A stretch of 57,301 nt of DNA from Actinomycetes bacterium (GTDB lineage Bacteria; Actinomycetota; Acidimicrobiia; Acidimicrobiales; Palsa-688), in assembly GCA_021811865.1 (NCBI GenBank), contig JAKAQB010000007.1, forward strand, positions 31,817 to 89,117. Reading direction: 5' to 3'. Position numbers and translations under genes: made by a program. Below the pieces are notes generated by a model that did no database searches, had not been told where the DNA came from, and saw only the letters and a list, made by a program, of their open reading frames with translations. Shown one piece after another: positions 25,826-33,244 of the stretch; the stretch's first letter is position 1, and each line of letters begins with the position of its first letter.

Positions 25826-26314
25826 ATGTACTGCAACCAGTGCGGGCACCGCAACCCCGAAGGGTCCAACTTCTGCTCGGTGTGCGGCGCCGTGCTCGAC
25901 CATCCCGGTGACGCCGGCCCGGTGACCGTCACCCTGGTTCCACTCGAGGGCACCGGTGAGGCCAGCGAGGAGGAGGTGGTCGTCAACCTGAGCGACCTCC
26001 CACCCGACGCCGGCCTGCTGGTGGTGAAGCGAGGACCCAACCTCGGGTCGCGCTACCTGTTGCGCGGCGGGGTGACCAGCATCGGCCGGCACCCGGACTC
26101 CGACATCTTCCTCGACGACATCACCGTCTCCCGGCGCCACGCCGAGGTCGCCCACGAACCGGGAACCGGCTATCGGGTGCGCGACGCCGGATCGCTCAAC
26201 GGCACGTACGTCAACCGGGAACGCATCGACGACACCGTCACCCTCCACAGCGGCAACGAGCTGCAGGTGGGTTTGTTCCGTCTCGTGTTCCTGGCCGAGA
26301 GCACAGGGAGCTGA
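25826..26314 (+). CDS. GarA-like FHA protein with N-terminal zinc ribbon
   Basis: 162 aa. The N-terminal zinc ribbon MYCNQCGHRNPEGSNFCSVCG comes first and a FHA domain follows at about 70-155, with the phosphothreonine-binding residues in TSIGRHPDSDIFLDDITVSR, RHAEV and GSLNGTYVN. GarA/OdhI proteins switch 2-oxoglutarate metabolism through phosphorylation of an ETTS motif. That motif is absent here: the linker reads EGTGEASEEEVVVNLSDL. It probably reads kinase signals without the known self-binding switch. Second gene of the gcvH-garA-ftsR cluster. Confidence 0.85.
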   Translation: MYCNQCGHRNPEGSNFCSVCGAVLDHPGDAGPVTVTLVPLEGTGEASEEEVVVNLSDLPPDAGLLVVKRGPNLGSRYLLRGGVTSIGRHPDSDIFLDDITVSRRHAEVAHEPGTGYRVRDAGSLNGTYVNRERIDDTVTLHSGNELQVGLFRLVFLAESTGS

Positions 26315-26316
26315 CG

Positions 26317-27369
26317 ATGGCCGGACGGTCGCACCTGACCATCGGGGAGGTCCTGGCACTGCTGAGGGAGGAGTTCCCGGACGTGAGCATCTCCAAGATC
26401 CGCTTCTTGGAGAGCCAGGGACTCGTCGACCCGGAGCGAACCCCGTCGGGATACCGGAAGTTCTACGACCACGACGTGGAGCGGCTCCGGTGGATCCTCC
26501 GGCAGCAGAGGGAGCACTTCCTGCCGCTCAAGGTCATCCGGGGCCGGCTCGACGAGCAGGAGCGGGCCGGTCCGTACCGTGCCGTCTCGGGGCCCGAGGG
26601 GGCTGTTGCTCTCGCCGAGACGCCGCCCGACGTTGGCGACGGGGGAGACGTTGGCGACGGGGGAGACGTTGGCGACGGGGGAGCGGCCAACGGCGGGGCA
26701 CGTCCGCTGCCCGGCAGGACCGATCCCCCGCCGCCGGCAGCGGCGGGGGGCGCAGCGGCGGGGGGCGCAGCGGCGGGGGGCGCGGCGGCGGGGGCGGACC
26801 CATCGCCGGGGGCGGCGCCGGCGAAGCCGGACCCATCGCCGGCTGCGACCGCCGGCGTGATCGCAGCACGGGCCGAACCGCTACCGCCGGATAGCCCGGT
26901 GAGCCGCGGGACGGCGCCGGCCACGGGGACGCGGCCGGCGCCCACGACCACATCCCGACCTGACGCCGGCGCAGCGCGCCCGGCTGGGCAGCCGGACGTG
27001 TACACGGCGGAGGAGTTGGCGGCGGCGGCGGGATGCGACGCCCAACTGGTCCGGGACCTGCAGCAGTACGGGCTCATCTCGGCCAACGCCACCGTGGGCG
27101 GCGTCGCCTACTTCGACCCCGACTCACTCGGCCTCGTGCGCACCGGCGCCGGGTTCGCGACCGTCGGCGTGGAGCCTCGCCACCTGCGTGCCTGGCGCAA
27201 CGCCGCCGACCGGGAGGCCAGCCTCTACGAGCAGCTGGTGATGCCCCTCCTCCGGCAGCGCAACCCCCAGGCGCGGCGGCAGGCGGCCGAGCTCTTGGAG
27301 CGACTCGCCTCCCTCGGCGGCGAGCTGCGGTCGGGGCTGGTGAACGAGGCGATCCGCCAGATCCGGTAG
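26317..27369 (+). CDS. ftsR: MerR-like regulator FtsR
   Basis: 350 aa. An N-terminal MerR-type winged helix (LTIGEVLALLREEFPDVSIS, KIRFLESQGLV, GYRKFYDHDVERLRWI) matches the FtsR/Rv1828 family, which regulates ftsZ and growth genes. A Gly/Ala/Pro-rich linker of about 130 residues, much longer than in mycobacteria, carries 18-bp and 15-bp tandem repeats. The C-terminal region (YTAEELAAAAGCDAQLVRDL to the end) is a second helix-turn-helix-like dimerisation domain. It starts 2 bp after garA. Confidence 0.88.
   Translation: MAGRSHLTIGEVLALLREEFPDVSISKIRFLESQGLVDPERTPSGYRKFYDHDVERLRWILRQQREHFLPLKVIRGRLDEQERAGPYRAVSGPEGAVALAETPPDVGDGGDVGDGGDVGDGGAANGGARPLPGRTDPPPPAAAGGAAAGGAAAGGAAAGADPSPGAAPAKPDPSPAATAGVIAARAEPLPPDSPVSRGTAPATGTRPAPTTTSRPDAGAARPAGQPDVYTAEELAAAAGCDAQLVRDLQQYGLISANATVGGVAYFDPDSLGLVRTGAGFATVGVEPRHLRAWRNAADREASLYEQLVMPLLRQRNPQARRQAAELLERLASLGGELRSGLVNEAIRQIR
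26629..26682 (+). repeat. Three perfect 18-bp tandem repeats in ftsR
   Basis: The unit GACGTTGGCGACGGGGGA is repeated three times without change and encodes Asp-Val-Gly-Asp-Gly-Gly. A second tract of 15-bp Gly/Ala-coding units follows at about 26740-26790. Perfect identity suggests recent slippage expansion of the linker. Confidence 0.75.
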
Positions 27370-27427
27370 CGCCCTGCGGCGTCGCCGATGAGTCCTTCGG
27401 CCGGCAGGCAGCGGGTAACGTGCCGGC

Positions 27428-27925
27428 ATGGTGGAGATGCGGCTCGCATCCGTCCGGGTGGAGGTGTCAACCCGGACACCGATCCTCCTGCTGCAAGAGG
27501 CGGACGGGGGGAACCGGACGTTGCCGATCTACATCGGGCCCGCGGAGGCGCAGGCGATCGCCCAGGCGCTGCAAGGCGTCGTCGCCCCGCGCCCGATGAC
27601 CCACGACCTCATGCGGGACCTCCTCAACGACCTGGGGGCGGTGGTCGACTGCGTGGTCATCACCGAGTTGCGGGACCGGACCTTCTTCGCCGAGATCCGC
27701 CTCACCGCCGACGGTCACCACCACACCGTCTCCGCCAGGCCGTCCGACGCCATCGCCCTCGCCGTGCGGACCTCCGCCACGATCTACGCCGACGACGCCC
27801 TCGTCGACGCCGAGGGGGTCGTGCTGGAGGCGGAGGAGGCCGAGGAGACCGTTGACGCCGACGAGCTGGTGTCGGAGTTCAAGGCGTTCATCGAGGGGAT
27901 CCGACCGGAGGACTTCGAGGGCTGA
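27428..27925 (+). CDS. DUF151 bifunctional-nuclease-family protein
   Basis: 165 aa. It has the DUF151 features VSTRTPILLLQEADGGNRTL, PIYIGPAEAQAIAQAL and the conserved SARPSDAIALAVRTSATIY, followed by a short UVR-like acidic tail. Plant members have RNase/DNase activity; the bacterial role is unsettled. It occupies the Rv1829 position between ftsR and the second merR. Element copy C begins 5 bp after its stop. Confidence 0.9.
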   Translation: MVEMRLASVRVEVSTRTPILLLQEADGGNRTLPIYIGPAEAQAIAQALQGVVAPRPMTHDLMRDLLNDLGAVVDCVVITELRDRTFFAEIRLTADGHHHTVSARPSDAIALAVRTSATIYADDALVDAEGVVLEAEEAEETVDADELVSEFKAFIEGIRPEDFEG

Positions 27926-27930
27926 GCGTC

Positions 27931-27995
27931 AGCTCGGTGCATTCGACAGTTCTCGGGGAGTTGGGGGCAAGGAACGCCATCCTTTGCACCGACCT
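27931..27995 (+). repeat. 65-bp inverted-repeat element, copy C
   Basis: The ends AGCTCGGTGCA and TGCACCGACCT are as in A and B, length again 65 bp. The left inner palindrome is lost, but the conserved centre CTCGGG (positions 22-27) remains. The right inner stem is a different sequence, AAGGA/TCCTT (positions 39-43 with 50-54). It lies between DUF151 and merR. Confidence 0.85.
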
Positions 27996-28001
27996 CCGCC
28001 C

Positions 28002-28069
28002 GGTCAGCGCTGACCTCCCAACAGAGGAAGACGGGTTCGGCGAATACGTACGCACCGACATTCCGTCGG
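28002..28069. promoter_or_regulatory. Palindromes upstream of the merR gene
   Basis: GGTCAGCGCTGACC (28002-28015) is a perfect 14-bp palindrome, and CCGACattccGTCGG (28055-28069) is an inverted repeat. A TAACTA box lies at 28122-28127. Either repeat could be an operator for one of the two MerR-type regulators of this cluster. Confidence 0.45.
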
Positions 28070-28176
28070 CGCACCGCTTGCGGTTGGCGACACGGTGCAG
28101 CACACTGGGGTGACACCTTCGTAACTACCCCCGTGTGGTCCACGCTGGCGTGGGCCCTGCACCACTGGAGCGTGCT

Positions 28177-28662
28177 GTGACCGACGGAAGCACCGAGGTC
28201 GGGTACCGGGGTCCCCAGGTCTGCGCCATCGTCGGGATCACCTACCGCCAGCTGGACTACTGGGCACGCACCAACCTGCTGCGCCCTTCTATCAGCGAGG
28301 CCCGGGGCAGCGGCTCCCAGCGGCGCTACTCCTACGGCGACCTGGTCCGGCTCAAGGTGATCAAGCGGCTGCTCGACGCCGGCATCTCGCTCGCCCAGGC
28401 CCGCCGGGCGATCGACTGCCTGCGGGCCACCGGCGAGGACGTTGCCACCGCAAACCTGGTGATCGGCGAGGGCCGCTCGGTGCTAGCGCACTCCGGCGAG
28501 GAGATCATCGACCTCCTCCAGGGGGGTCAGGGAGTGCTCAACATCGTGCCGCTCGCCGGCGTCGTGTCGGAGCTGGAGGCGGCGATCACCGACTTCGACC
28601 GCCCGCCGGGACCGGGCACCGGGGCCGGCGCGACCCTCCCGAAGCAGGCCAGCGGCACCTGA
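28177..28662 (+). CDS. MerR-family regulator (Rv1830-like)
   Basis: 161 aa. The winged helix reads GPQVCAIVGITYRQLDYWAR, TNLLRPSI and GSGSQRRYSYGDLVRLKVIK, followed by LLDAGISLAQARRAI and the family tail EEIIDLLQGGQGVLNIVPL. This matches the mycobacterial regulator at the same position after DUF151. GTG 28177 has GGAG 6 nt upstream. An alternative leaderless GTG at 28135 (TAACTA, 7-nt gap) would add 14 residues. Confidence 0.9.
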   Translation: MTDGSTEVGYRGPQVCAIVGITYRQLDYWARTNLLRPSISEARGSGSQRRYSYGDLVRLKVIKRLLDAGISLAQARRAIDCLRATGEDVATANLVIGEGRSVLAHSGEEIIDLLQGGQGVLNIVPLAGVVSELEAAITDFDRPPGPGTGAGATLPKQASGT

Positions 28663-28777
28663 GCAGCGGTGCCGCCCGGTGCACGACCGGCAGATGGCCA
28701 CCGGAGGATCCGAGGGGTCGCAAGCACCCCGTCCTGACGCTCGGTCCGGCCGGCGGACGGGGACCCGGAGACCGGCG

Positions 28778-30100
28778 CTACTGGGCGGCCTGGAACTGCA
28801 GGTCGTAGGGGGTGCCGGCGGCCACCGGTGGCGACACCCGGGCCCCGTCTACGGAGACGGCCACCGCCGGCGGGTTCCCGAGGCGCACCCACACCGGTCC
28901 CGCCACCGTCTTGGTCGACCCGGCCGACATGGTCGCCTCGTACACAACGTTGCCGCTCTCGGTCCCGGAGCGGACCTCGACCCAGCATGGACCGGACGCC
29001 CGCAGGCTGATGGACGCCGACCGGGAGATGCGGTACACGGACGCCCCAGAAGTGCGGGACAGCAGCTTCACGGCCTCGGTCGCCCGGGGGGTCGGCACGT
29101 CCCTCGGCCGCGCCGCGACGGTGTGCGGCCGAGCCGACGGCGTGGTGGGCACCGCCGCCGGCGGGTGCCGGCGGGACGGGTGGGCGAGGGACCACGCTCC
29201 CGCCGCTCCTCCGCCCACGATCGCCACCACCCCCGCCACCACCACGGCTCGGCCGGCGGCGCGGCGGGGGGTGACCCGGCGGGAAGCGGAACGGCCGGTA
29301 GCGGCACGGGGGGGGACGGCGCGGCGGGGGGCGGCCCGGCGGGCAGCGGAACGGCGGGGGGTGGCACGGCCGGGGGTCGCCCCGGCCGGATCCGTCGCTG
29401 GCCGTGGAACCGGGTCGGCAGGGTCGAGGTCGTCGAAGTGCAATATGGCCGGCGGCGGCGGCGGAGCGACGGGTGGCAGCAGCGCTGGCTCGGACGCCCC
29501 GGGCAGCCGGGGCGCAGGCAGCGCCGGCTCGGACGCCTCGGGCAGCCGGGGCGCAGGCAGCGCTGGCGGAGGCGGACCGGGTGTGGGGGGAGCCGGCGCC
29601 GACGCGCCCGGCGGGGGAGCGGCGGGAGGCGCCAGCTTGGGCGCATCCGGCGGGGGAGCGGAGGACGCTCCCGGAGAGGGGATCGCTGGCGGAGCTGGTC
29701 GCAGGACCCGGACGGACCCCTCGTCGATGTCCCCGAGGTCGGCCACCTCCGGCAGTGCGCTCGAGCCACCGGTGACACGAGGATCCCGCCACGGGTTGGG
29801 GGTGCGGAACGGCGCCGCGCCCGTCGCCCTCGTCGGCCGCCAGCCCCCGGTCAGCGGTCTGGGCGTCACGGCCGGCGGTGCGTCGCCCTCCGCGACAACG
29901 CGAACGTGGGCCTGGGGGGCAGATCCGTCGTCGGACCCGGGTGGGGCAGCGACCGAACGGCTGCTGATGGCCCCGAGTGTGTCGAGGGCACGCCGCTGCC
30001 GGCGGGCGAGGCGGGCGCCGTGGCCGCGCCGCCCGGCCCACGCGCCGGACGCGCCGGTGGCCAGCGCCACCAGGGCAGCGAGAACGAGAGGGCTCACCAC
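28778..30100 (-). CDS. Pro-rich membrane protein with RodZ-C-terminal-like (DUF4115) domain
   Basis: 440 aa. It has a short N-terminal hydrophobic segment (LVLAALVALATGASGAWAG) and a very long Pro/Ala/Arg-rich region of degenerate repeats (ALPAPRLPEASEP type). A second transmembrane helix (AVVVAGVVAIVGGGAAGAW) precedes an extracytoplasmic beta domain: SISLRASGPCWVEVRSG, VYEATMSAGSTKTV, VWVRLGNPPAVAVSVDG. The last part has the DUF4115 pattern found at the C-terminus of RodZ. There is no RodZ HTH domain, so a cell-shape role is only a guess. It is divergent from plsY. Confidence 0.7.
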   Translation of the reverse strand: MVSPLVLAALVALATGASGAWAGRRGHGARLARRQRRALDTLGAISSRSVAAPPGSDDGSAPQAHVRVVAEGDAPPAVTPRPLTGGWRPTRATGAAPFRTPNPWRDPRVTGGSSALPEVADLGDIDEGSVRVLRPAPPAIPSPGASSAPPPDAPKLAPPAAPPPGASAPAPPTPGPPPPALPAPRLPEASEPALPAPRLPGASEPALLPPVAPPPPPAILHFDDLDPADPVPRPATDPAGATPGRATPRRSAARRAAPRRAVPPRAATGRSASRRVTPRRAAGRAVVVAGVVAIVGGGAAGAWSLAHPSRRHPPAAVPTTPSARPHTVAARPRDVPTPRATEAVKLLSRTSGASVYRISRSASISLRASGPCWVEVRSGTESGNVVYEATMSAGSTKTVAGPVWVRLGNPPAVAVSVDGARVSPPVAAGTPYDLQFQAAQ

Positions 30101-30226
30101 CGTCTCACCACCGCCTCACACCATCCCGGCCGCGCCGGAGAGGGTCGACGGGCGGAACCGCTGCCGGTCGACCCCGACCTGCTTGTTGTGGACTGCTGCA
30201 TCTCACTCCACCGGATCGCTGCGGTC

Positions 30227-30257
30227 GCTACCTTCACTGGGGTAGCTCTCAAGCTAC
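30227..30257. promoter_or_regulatory. Iterated inverted motif upstream of plsY
   Basis: GCTACC (30227-30232), GGTAGCT (30241-30247) and AGCTAC (30252-30257): the middle copy can pair with either neighbour. This suggests two overlapping hairpins or a multi-site operator in the 235-bp divergent region between the DUF4115 gene and plsY. Confidence 0.4.
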
Positions 30258-30322
30258 GAGCCCGCGGCGGAAAGTGGGCGCGGCCCCGGCGCCTCGCCAC
30301 GAGCCGTCCCGGGTGGCACCGG

Positions 30323-30328
30323 TAGCCT
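30323..30328 (+). promoter_or_regulatory. -10 box of plsY
   Basis: TAGCCT ends 7 nt before GTG 30336, a leaderless arrangement. Confidence 0.45.
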
Positions 30329-30335
30329 CTCGCCC

Positions 30336-31079
30336 GTGCAGGCGATCCTCTCCACCGGCCTTCACCGCGAGAGCGCCGCCTCCGGCCGCCCGGCGGGTGG
30401 CGGCGTCCCCGAACGGCTCCGCTGGCTGGCGGTCCCCACCGCCTACCTGCTCGGCGCCATCCCGTTCAGCAACATCGCCGCCCGCCGGCTCCGCGGCGTG
30501 GACCTGCGCCGCGTGGGGACTGGGACGGTGTCGGGGACCGGGCTGTTCGCGGTGGCCGGGCTCGGGCCGTTGATGCTCGCAGGCATCCTGGACGTGGCCA
30601 AGGGCGCCGTCGGACCGCTGCTCGCCGGCGGGGACGACCCTGTCCGCCGGGCCTTGGCCGCGGCGGCGGGCGTCAGCGGCCACAACTGGTCGCCGTGGCT
30701 GTCGGGAGCGGGCGGCCGGGGCATCAGCCCTGCGATCGGGGCGCTGCTGCCTGCGGCGCCGGTGGGGGCGGCGACGCTCCTGGCGGGCCTGGCAGGGGGC
30801 CGGGTGGCGGGCAAGACGGCCGTCGGGTCCCTCGTGTCCGACGCCGCCGTCGTGCCGGTGTCCGCCCGGGCGCACGGCAGGGACGGGGCGCTTTGTGCTG
30901 CTGGCGTGCTCGTGCCCATCCTCGCCAAGCGCCTGGCGGGCAACGGCCCTCCAGCCCGCCGCCGGCCGAGCACGTATGTGTGGCGCCTGGTCCTCGACAG
31001 GGATGTCCGGGACAAAGGCGTAGCTGGTCCGCACCTGGTGCTCCGCCGGGCGGCGCAGCCCGTCGGAGCCCGGCCCTGA
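30336..31079 (+). CDS. PlsY-like glycerol-3-phosphate acyltransferase
   Basis: 247 aa membrane protein. It has the three PlsY regions in divergent form: AYLLGAIPFSNIAARRLRGV (active-site Ser), VSGHNWSPWLSGAGGRGISP (GHN and Gly-rich loop, in place of the usual FKGGKG), and a late helical region. It would transfer acyl groups from acyl-phosphate to glycerol-3-phosphate at the start of phospholipid synthesis. The N-terminal 30 residues before the first helix are longer than usual. It overlaps degV. Confidence 0.75.
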   Translation: MQAILSTGLHRESAASGRPAGGGVPERLRWLAVPTAYLLGAIPFSNIAARRLRGVDLRRVGTGTVSGTGLFAVAGLGPLMLAGILDVAKGAVGPLLAGGDDPVRRALAAAAGVSGHNWSPWLSGAGGRGISPAIGALLPAAPVGAATLLAGLAGGRVAGKTAVGSLVSDAAVVPVSARAHGRDGALCAAGVLVPILAKRLAGNGPPARRRPSTYVWRLVLDRDVRDKGVAGPHLVLRRAAQPVGARP

Positions 31080-31903
31080 CCGTCGGCGTCGTCGTCGACA
31101 GCGCCGCGGCCCTGCCACCGCAGCTGGCCGCACAGGCCGGCGTCAGGGTCGTCCCCATGTGGTTGACTCTCGGCGGGGTCACCACCCGGGACGGGGTGCT
31201 CGCCCTCGCCGACGTCGCCGCCCGTGCCGGTGCAGAGCCGTTCTCGACGTCGGGGCCGACGCCCGGCGAGCTGGCCACCGCCGCCGGGGAGGCGGACGCC
31301 GGGGAGGGGGTGCTGATCGTGACCCTGGCACGCGAGATGAGCGCCACCTTCGACGCCGCCTGCCTCGCCGCCGGGACGGCTCCCGCCGGGCGGGTGCGGG
31401 TCGTCGACTCTCGCAGCGCGGCGGGGGGTGAGGCCCTCGTGGCCCTGGCCGCCGCCCGCCGCGCCGGCGCCGGTGGGGACCTGGGGCAGGTGACGGCCGC
31501 AGCGCAGGAGGCCGCCACCCGGGTGAGCCTCGTCGCCGCCGTCGCCGACCTCGGACACCTCGCCCGCAGCGGGCGCGTGCCCGCCACGGCAGCCCGGGCG
31601 GGGTTGGCCCTCGGGGTGCGACCGCTGTTCGAGCTGCGCCAGGGCAGGGTCCGCGCGCTGCGCCCGGCGCGAGGCGGCGACCAGGCCCTGCGGCGCCTCG
31701 TCGCCGCCCCCTCCGTGGGGCGGCGGGCCGGCCGCCTGCACGCCGCGGTCCTCCACGCCGGCGACGAGGGAGCGGCTGCCACCGTCTTGGACCGTGTACG
31801 GGCGCGCTACGCCCCCTCCAGCGCCTTCGTCGGGGGCTTCAGCCCCGTCATGGTCGCCCACACCGGCCCGCTGCTGGTCGGGATGGCCTGGTGGTGGGAG
31901 TGA
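31076..31903 (+). CDS. DegV-family fatty-acid-binding protein
   Basis: 275 aa. The DegV fold begins VGVVVDSAAALPP and includes TSGPTPGELATA, VLIVTLAREMSATFDAA, VRVVDSRSAAGGEALVALAA and VAAVADLGHLARSGR. DegV/FakB proteins carry fatty acids to a kinase for phospholipid synthesis, which fits the position after plsY. No ATG, GTG or TTG lies near the fold start. CTG 31076 overlaps the plsY stop and has GGAG 7 nt upstream; GTG 30980 would add 32 non-family residues. Confidence 0.82.
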   Translation: MTVGVVVDSAAALPPQLAAQAGVRVVPMWLTLGGVTTRDGVLALADVAARAGAEPFSTSGPTPGELATAAGEADAGEGVLIVTLAREMSATFDAACLAAGTAPAGRVRVVDSRSAAGGEALVALAAARRAGAGGDLGQVTAAAQEAATRVSLVAAVADLGHLARSGRVPATAARAGLALGVRPLFELRQGRVRALRPARGGDQALRRLVAAPSVGRRAGRLHAAVLHAGDEGAAATVLDRVRARYAPSSAFVGGFSPVMVAHTGPLLVGMAWWWE

Positions 31904-31934
31904 GGCTGTCCAAAGCCGCGGATCACCGGCCGCT

Positions 31935-32951
31935 TCAGGGTGCCGTCCCTGACCGGATGGGTGGGTCGACGGTGGCGCGCAACGCCGCCTGCGAGGGGTG
32001 GGCCTGGATGACGTGACGCAACCCCTGGGCGGTTGCCGACAGGTACCGCCGGGTCGTCTCGAGGGAGGCGTGGCCGAGCAGCTCCTGCAGCTCCACGACG
32101 TCGGCGCCCGCCTCCAAGGCGGCGGTCGCGAACGTGTGCCGCAGGGCGTGCACGAGGGCGCCGGTGGGGACGTGGGCTCTGATGCCGGCCCTCACGTACA
32201 GCCGCTCTATGAGGTAGCGGATCTGGTCGACGCTGAGCCGCCGCCCGCGCACGTCGACGAACAGCGGCGTCGAGGGGTGGTCGAGGTCCTCGCCGGGCAG
32301 GCGGCGGGCCCGCTCCTCGAGGTAGGCGGTGAGCACGACCTCGAGGGCGGCGTCTATGGGCACTGCCCGCGCCTTGCGACCCTTGCCGATGACCTCGAGC
32401 CGCCGGGCGCCTGGCTCCCCGTCGAGCGACCCGACGTCGAGGGCGGCGGCCTCCGCCTCCCGCACGCCGGTCACGCAGAACGTCGCCACCACCGCCAGGT
32501 CCCTCGCCGGCCAGGGGTCACGCCCCCGGGGGTCGGCGACAGCGGCCGTCGCCAGCAGGCGGGCGACGGCGTCGCGGGCGCGGATGGCGCGGGGGAGGCT
32601 GGTCGGTGTCTTGGGCTTGGGGACGGCGGCCATGGGGCTGCCGTCGAGGACCCCCTCGGCCACGAGGAAGTCGAAGAAGCTGCTCCACGCCGAGTGTGCC
32701 CGGCGGACCGAGGCGGCGGCGTGGTCCGCTGCCCAGGAGGCGAACGCCGCCCGCAGCGCCGAGCGGTCCAGGTCGGCGACGGTGACCACATCGAGGCCGT
32801 CGAGCTGGCTCAGGCGCGCCGCCACACCCTCCAGGTCCCGCCGGTAGCCGGCCAGGGTGTGGGGCGACGGCTTCTTGGCGCCCAGGTCCGTGAGCCACGC
32901 TCCCACGGCGTCGGGGAGGGGGCTGGTGGCGGTGAGGCGCGACCGGGGCAC
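31935..32951 (-). CDS. Tyrosine recombinase (XerC/D-like)
   Basis: 338 aa. An N-terminal SAM-like core-binding domain (about 5-95) is followed by the catalytic domain with Arg in FCVTGVREAEAAALD, Lys in VIGKGRKARAVPID, HALRHTFATAALEAGA (HXXR), LLGHASLETTRRYL (His and the nucleophile Tyr). All five active-site residues are present. The length suits a chromosome-dimer-resolving Xer protein or a small integrase. GTG 32951 is tentative: the frame stays open to 33200 only because it runs through the repeats, and GGAGG sits almost against this GTG. Element D and its tandem repeats lie 45-180 bp upstream. Confidence 0.85.
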   Translation of the reverse strand: MPRSRLTATSPLPDAVGAWLTDLGAKKPSPHTLAGYRRDLEGVAARLSQLDGLDVVTVADLDRSALRAAFASWAADHAAASVRRAHSAWSSFFDFLVAEGVLDGSPMAAVPKPKTPTSLPRAIRARDAVARLLATAAVADPRGRDPWPARDLAVVATFCVTGVREAEAAALDVGSLDGEPGARRLEVIGKGRKARAVPIDAALEVVLTAYLEERARRLPGEDLDHPSTPLFVDVRGRRLSVDQIRYLIERLYVRAGIRAHVPTGALVHALRHTFATAALEAGADVVELQELLGHASLETTRRYLSATAQGLRHVIQAHPSQAALRATVDPPIRSGTAP

Positions 32952-32995
32952 CCCTCCAGGCTGCCAGGCCGGCAGCCGGCACTCGCGGACGTCCA

Positions 32996-33082
32996 GCGCG
33001 CCGGCGGGAGGTCGGTGCAGAGGTGCGCGCCGGCGAGAGGTCGGTGCAGGGGTGCGCGCCGGCGGGAGGTCGGTGCAGAGGT
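32996..33082. repeat. Three 29-bp tandem repeats carrying the element's end sequence
   Basis: Units at 32996-33024, 33025-33053 and 33054-33082 share GCGCGCCGGCGGGAGGTCGG followed by TGCAGAGGT, with two changes in the middle unit. Each contains AGGTCGGTGCA, the arm of the 65-bp element; the third unit is the left arm of copy D. They look like amplified half-sites. Confidence 0.8.
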
Positions 33083-33131
33083 CGGCGCTTTCGGTCCTCA
33101 ACCTCCCGAGGACCACCGAATGCACCGACCC
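33067..33131 (-). repeat. 65-bp inverted-repeat element, copy D (inverted)
   Basis: Read on the minus strand it begins GGGTCGGTGCA, has the conserved centre CTCGGG (positions 22-27) and ends TGCACCGACCT, again exactly 65 bp. The inner stem here is GAGG/CCTC. The flanks also pair (GCGCCGGCGGG on both sides), lengthening the arms to about 20 bp. It lies upstream of the recombinase gene. Confidence 0.82.
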
Positions 33132-33182
33132 GCCGGCGCAGGGACGCCGGCGGCGTTGGGCCGGGCGCGTTGGGGAAGCCCA

Positions 33183-33212
33183 AGTATTCCGGATAATCAT
33201 CGTTATCTGTGC
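33183..33212. other. AT-rich island
   Basis: About 30 bp of clearly lower GC than its surroundings, containing GATAAcgatgaTTATC on the minus strand, an inverted repeat. It may hold the promoter of the recombinase gene or a protein-binding site; no TANNNT box stands at leaderless distance from a start. Confidence 0.4.
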
Positions 33213-33244
33213 CAGAGCGGTCGGAGCGGGTCAGACCCTGGCGG

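Noticed and set aside
28040..28080. A fifth copy of the 65-bp element near GCACCGAC at 28053
   Set aside because: Only 8 bp match and no partner arm lies at 65-bp distance.
32996..33082. CRISPR-like array of three repeats
   Set aside because: The 29-bp units are directly adjacent with no spacers, and no cas gene is near. They are tandem repeats containing the element arm.
32952..33200. N-terminal extension of the recombinase to ATG 33200
   Set aside because: The added residues only translate the 65-bp element and 29-bp repeats and have no family resemblance.
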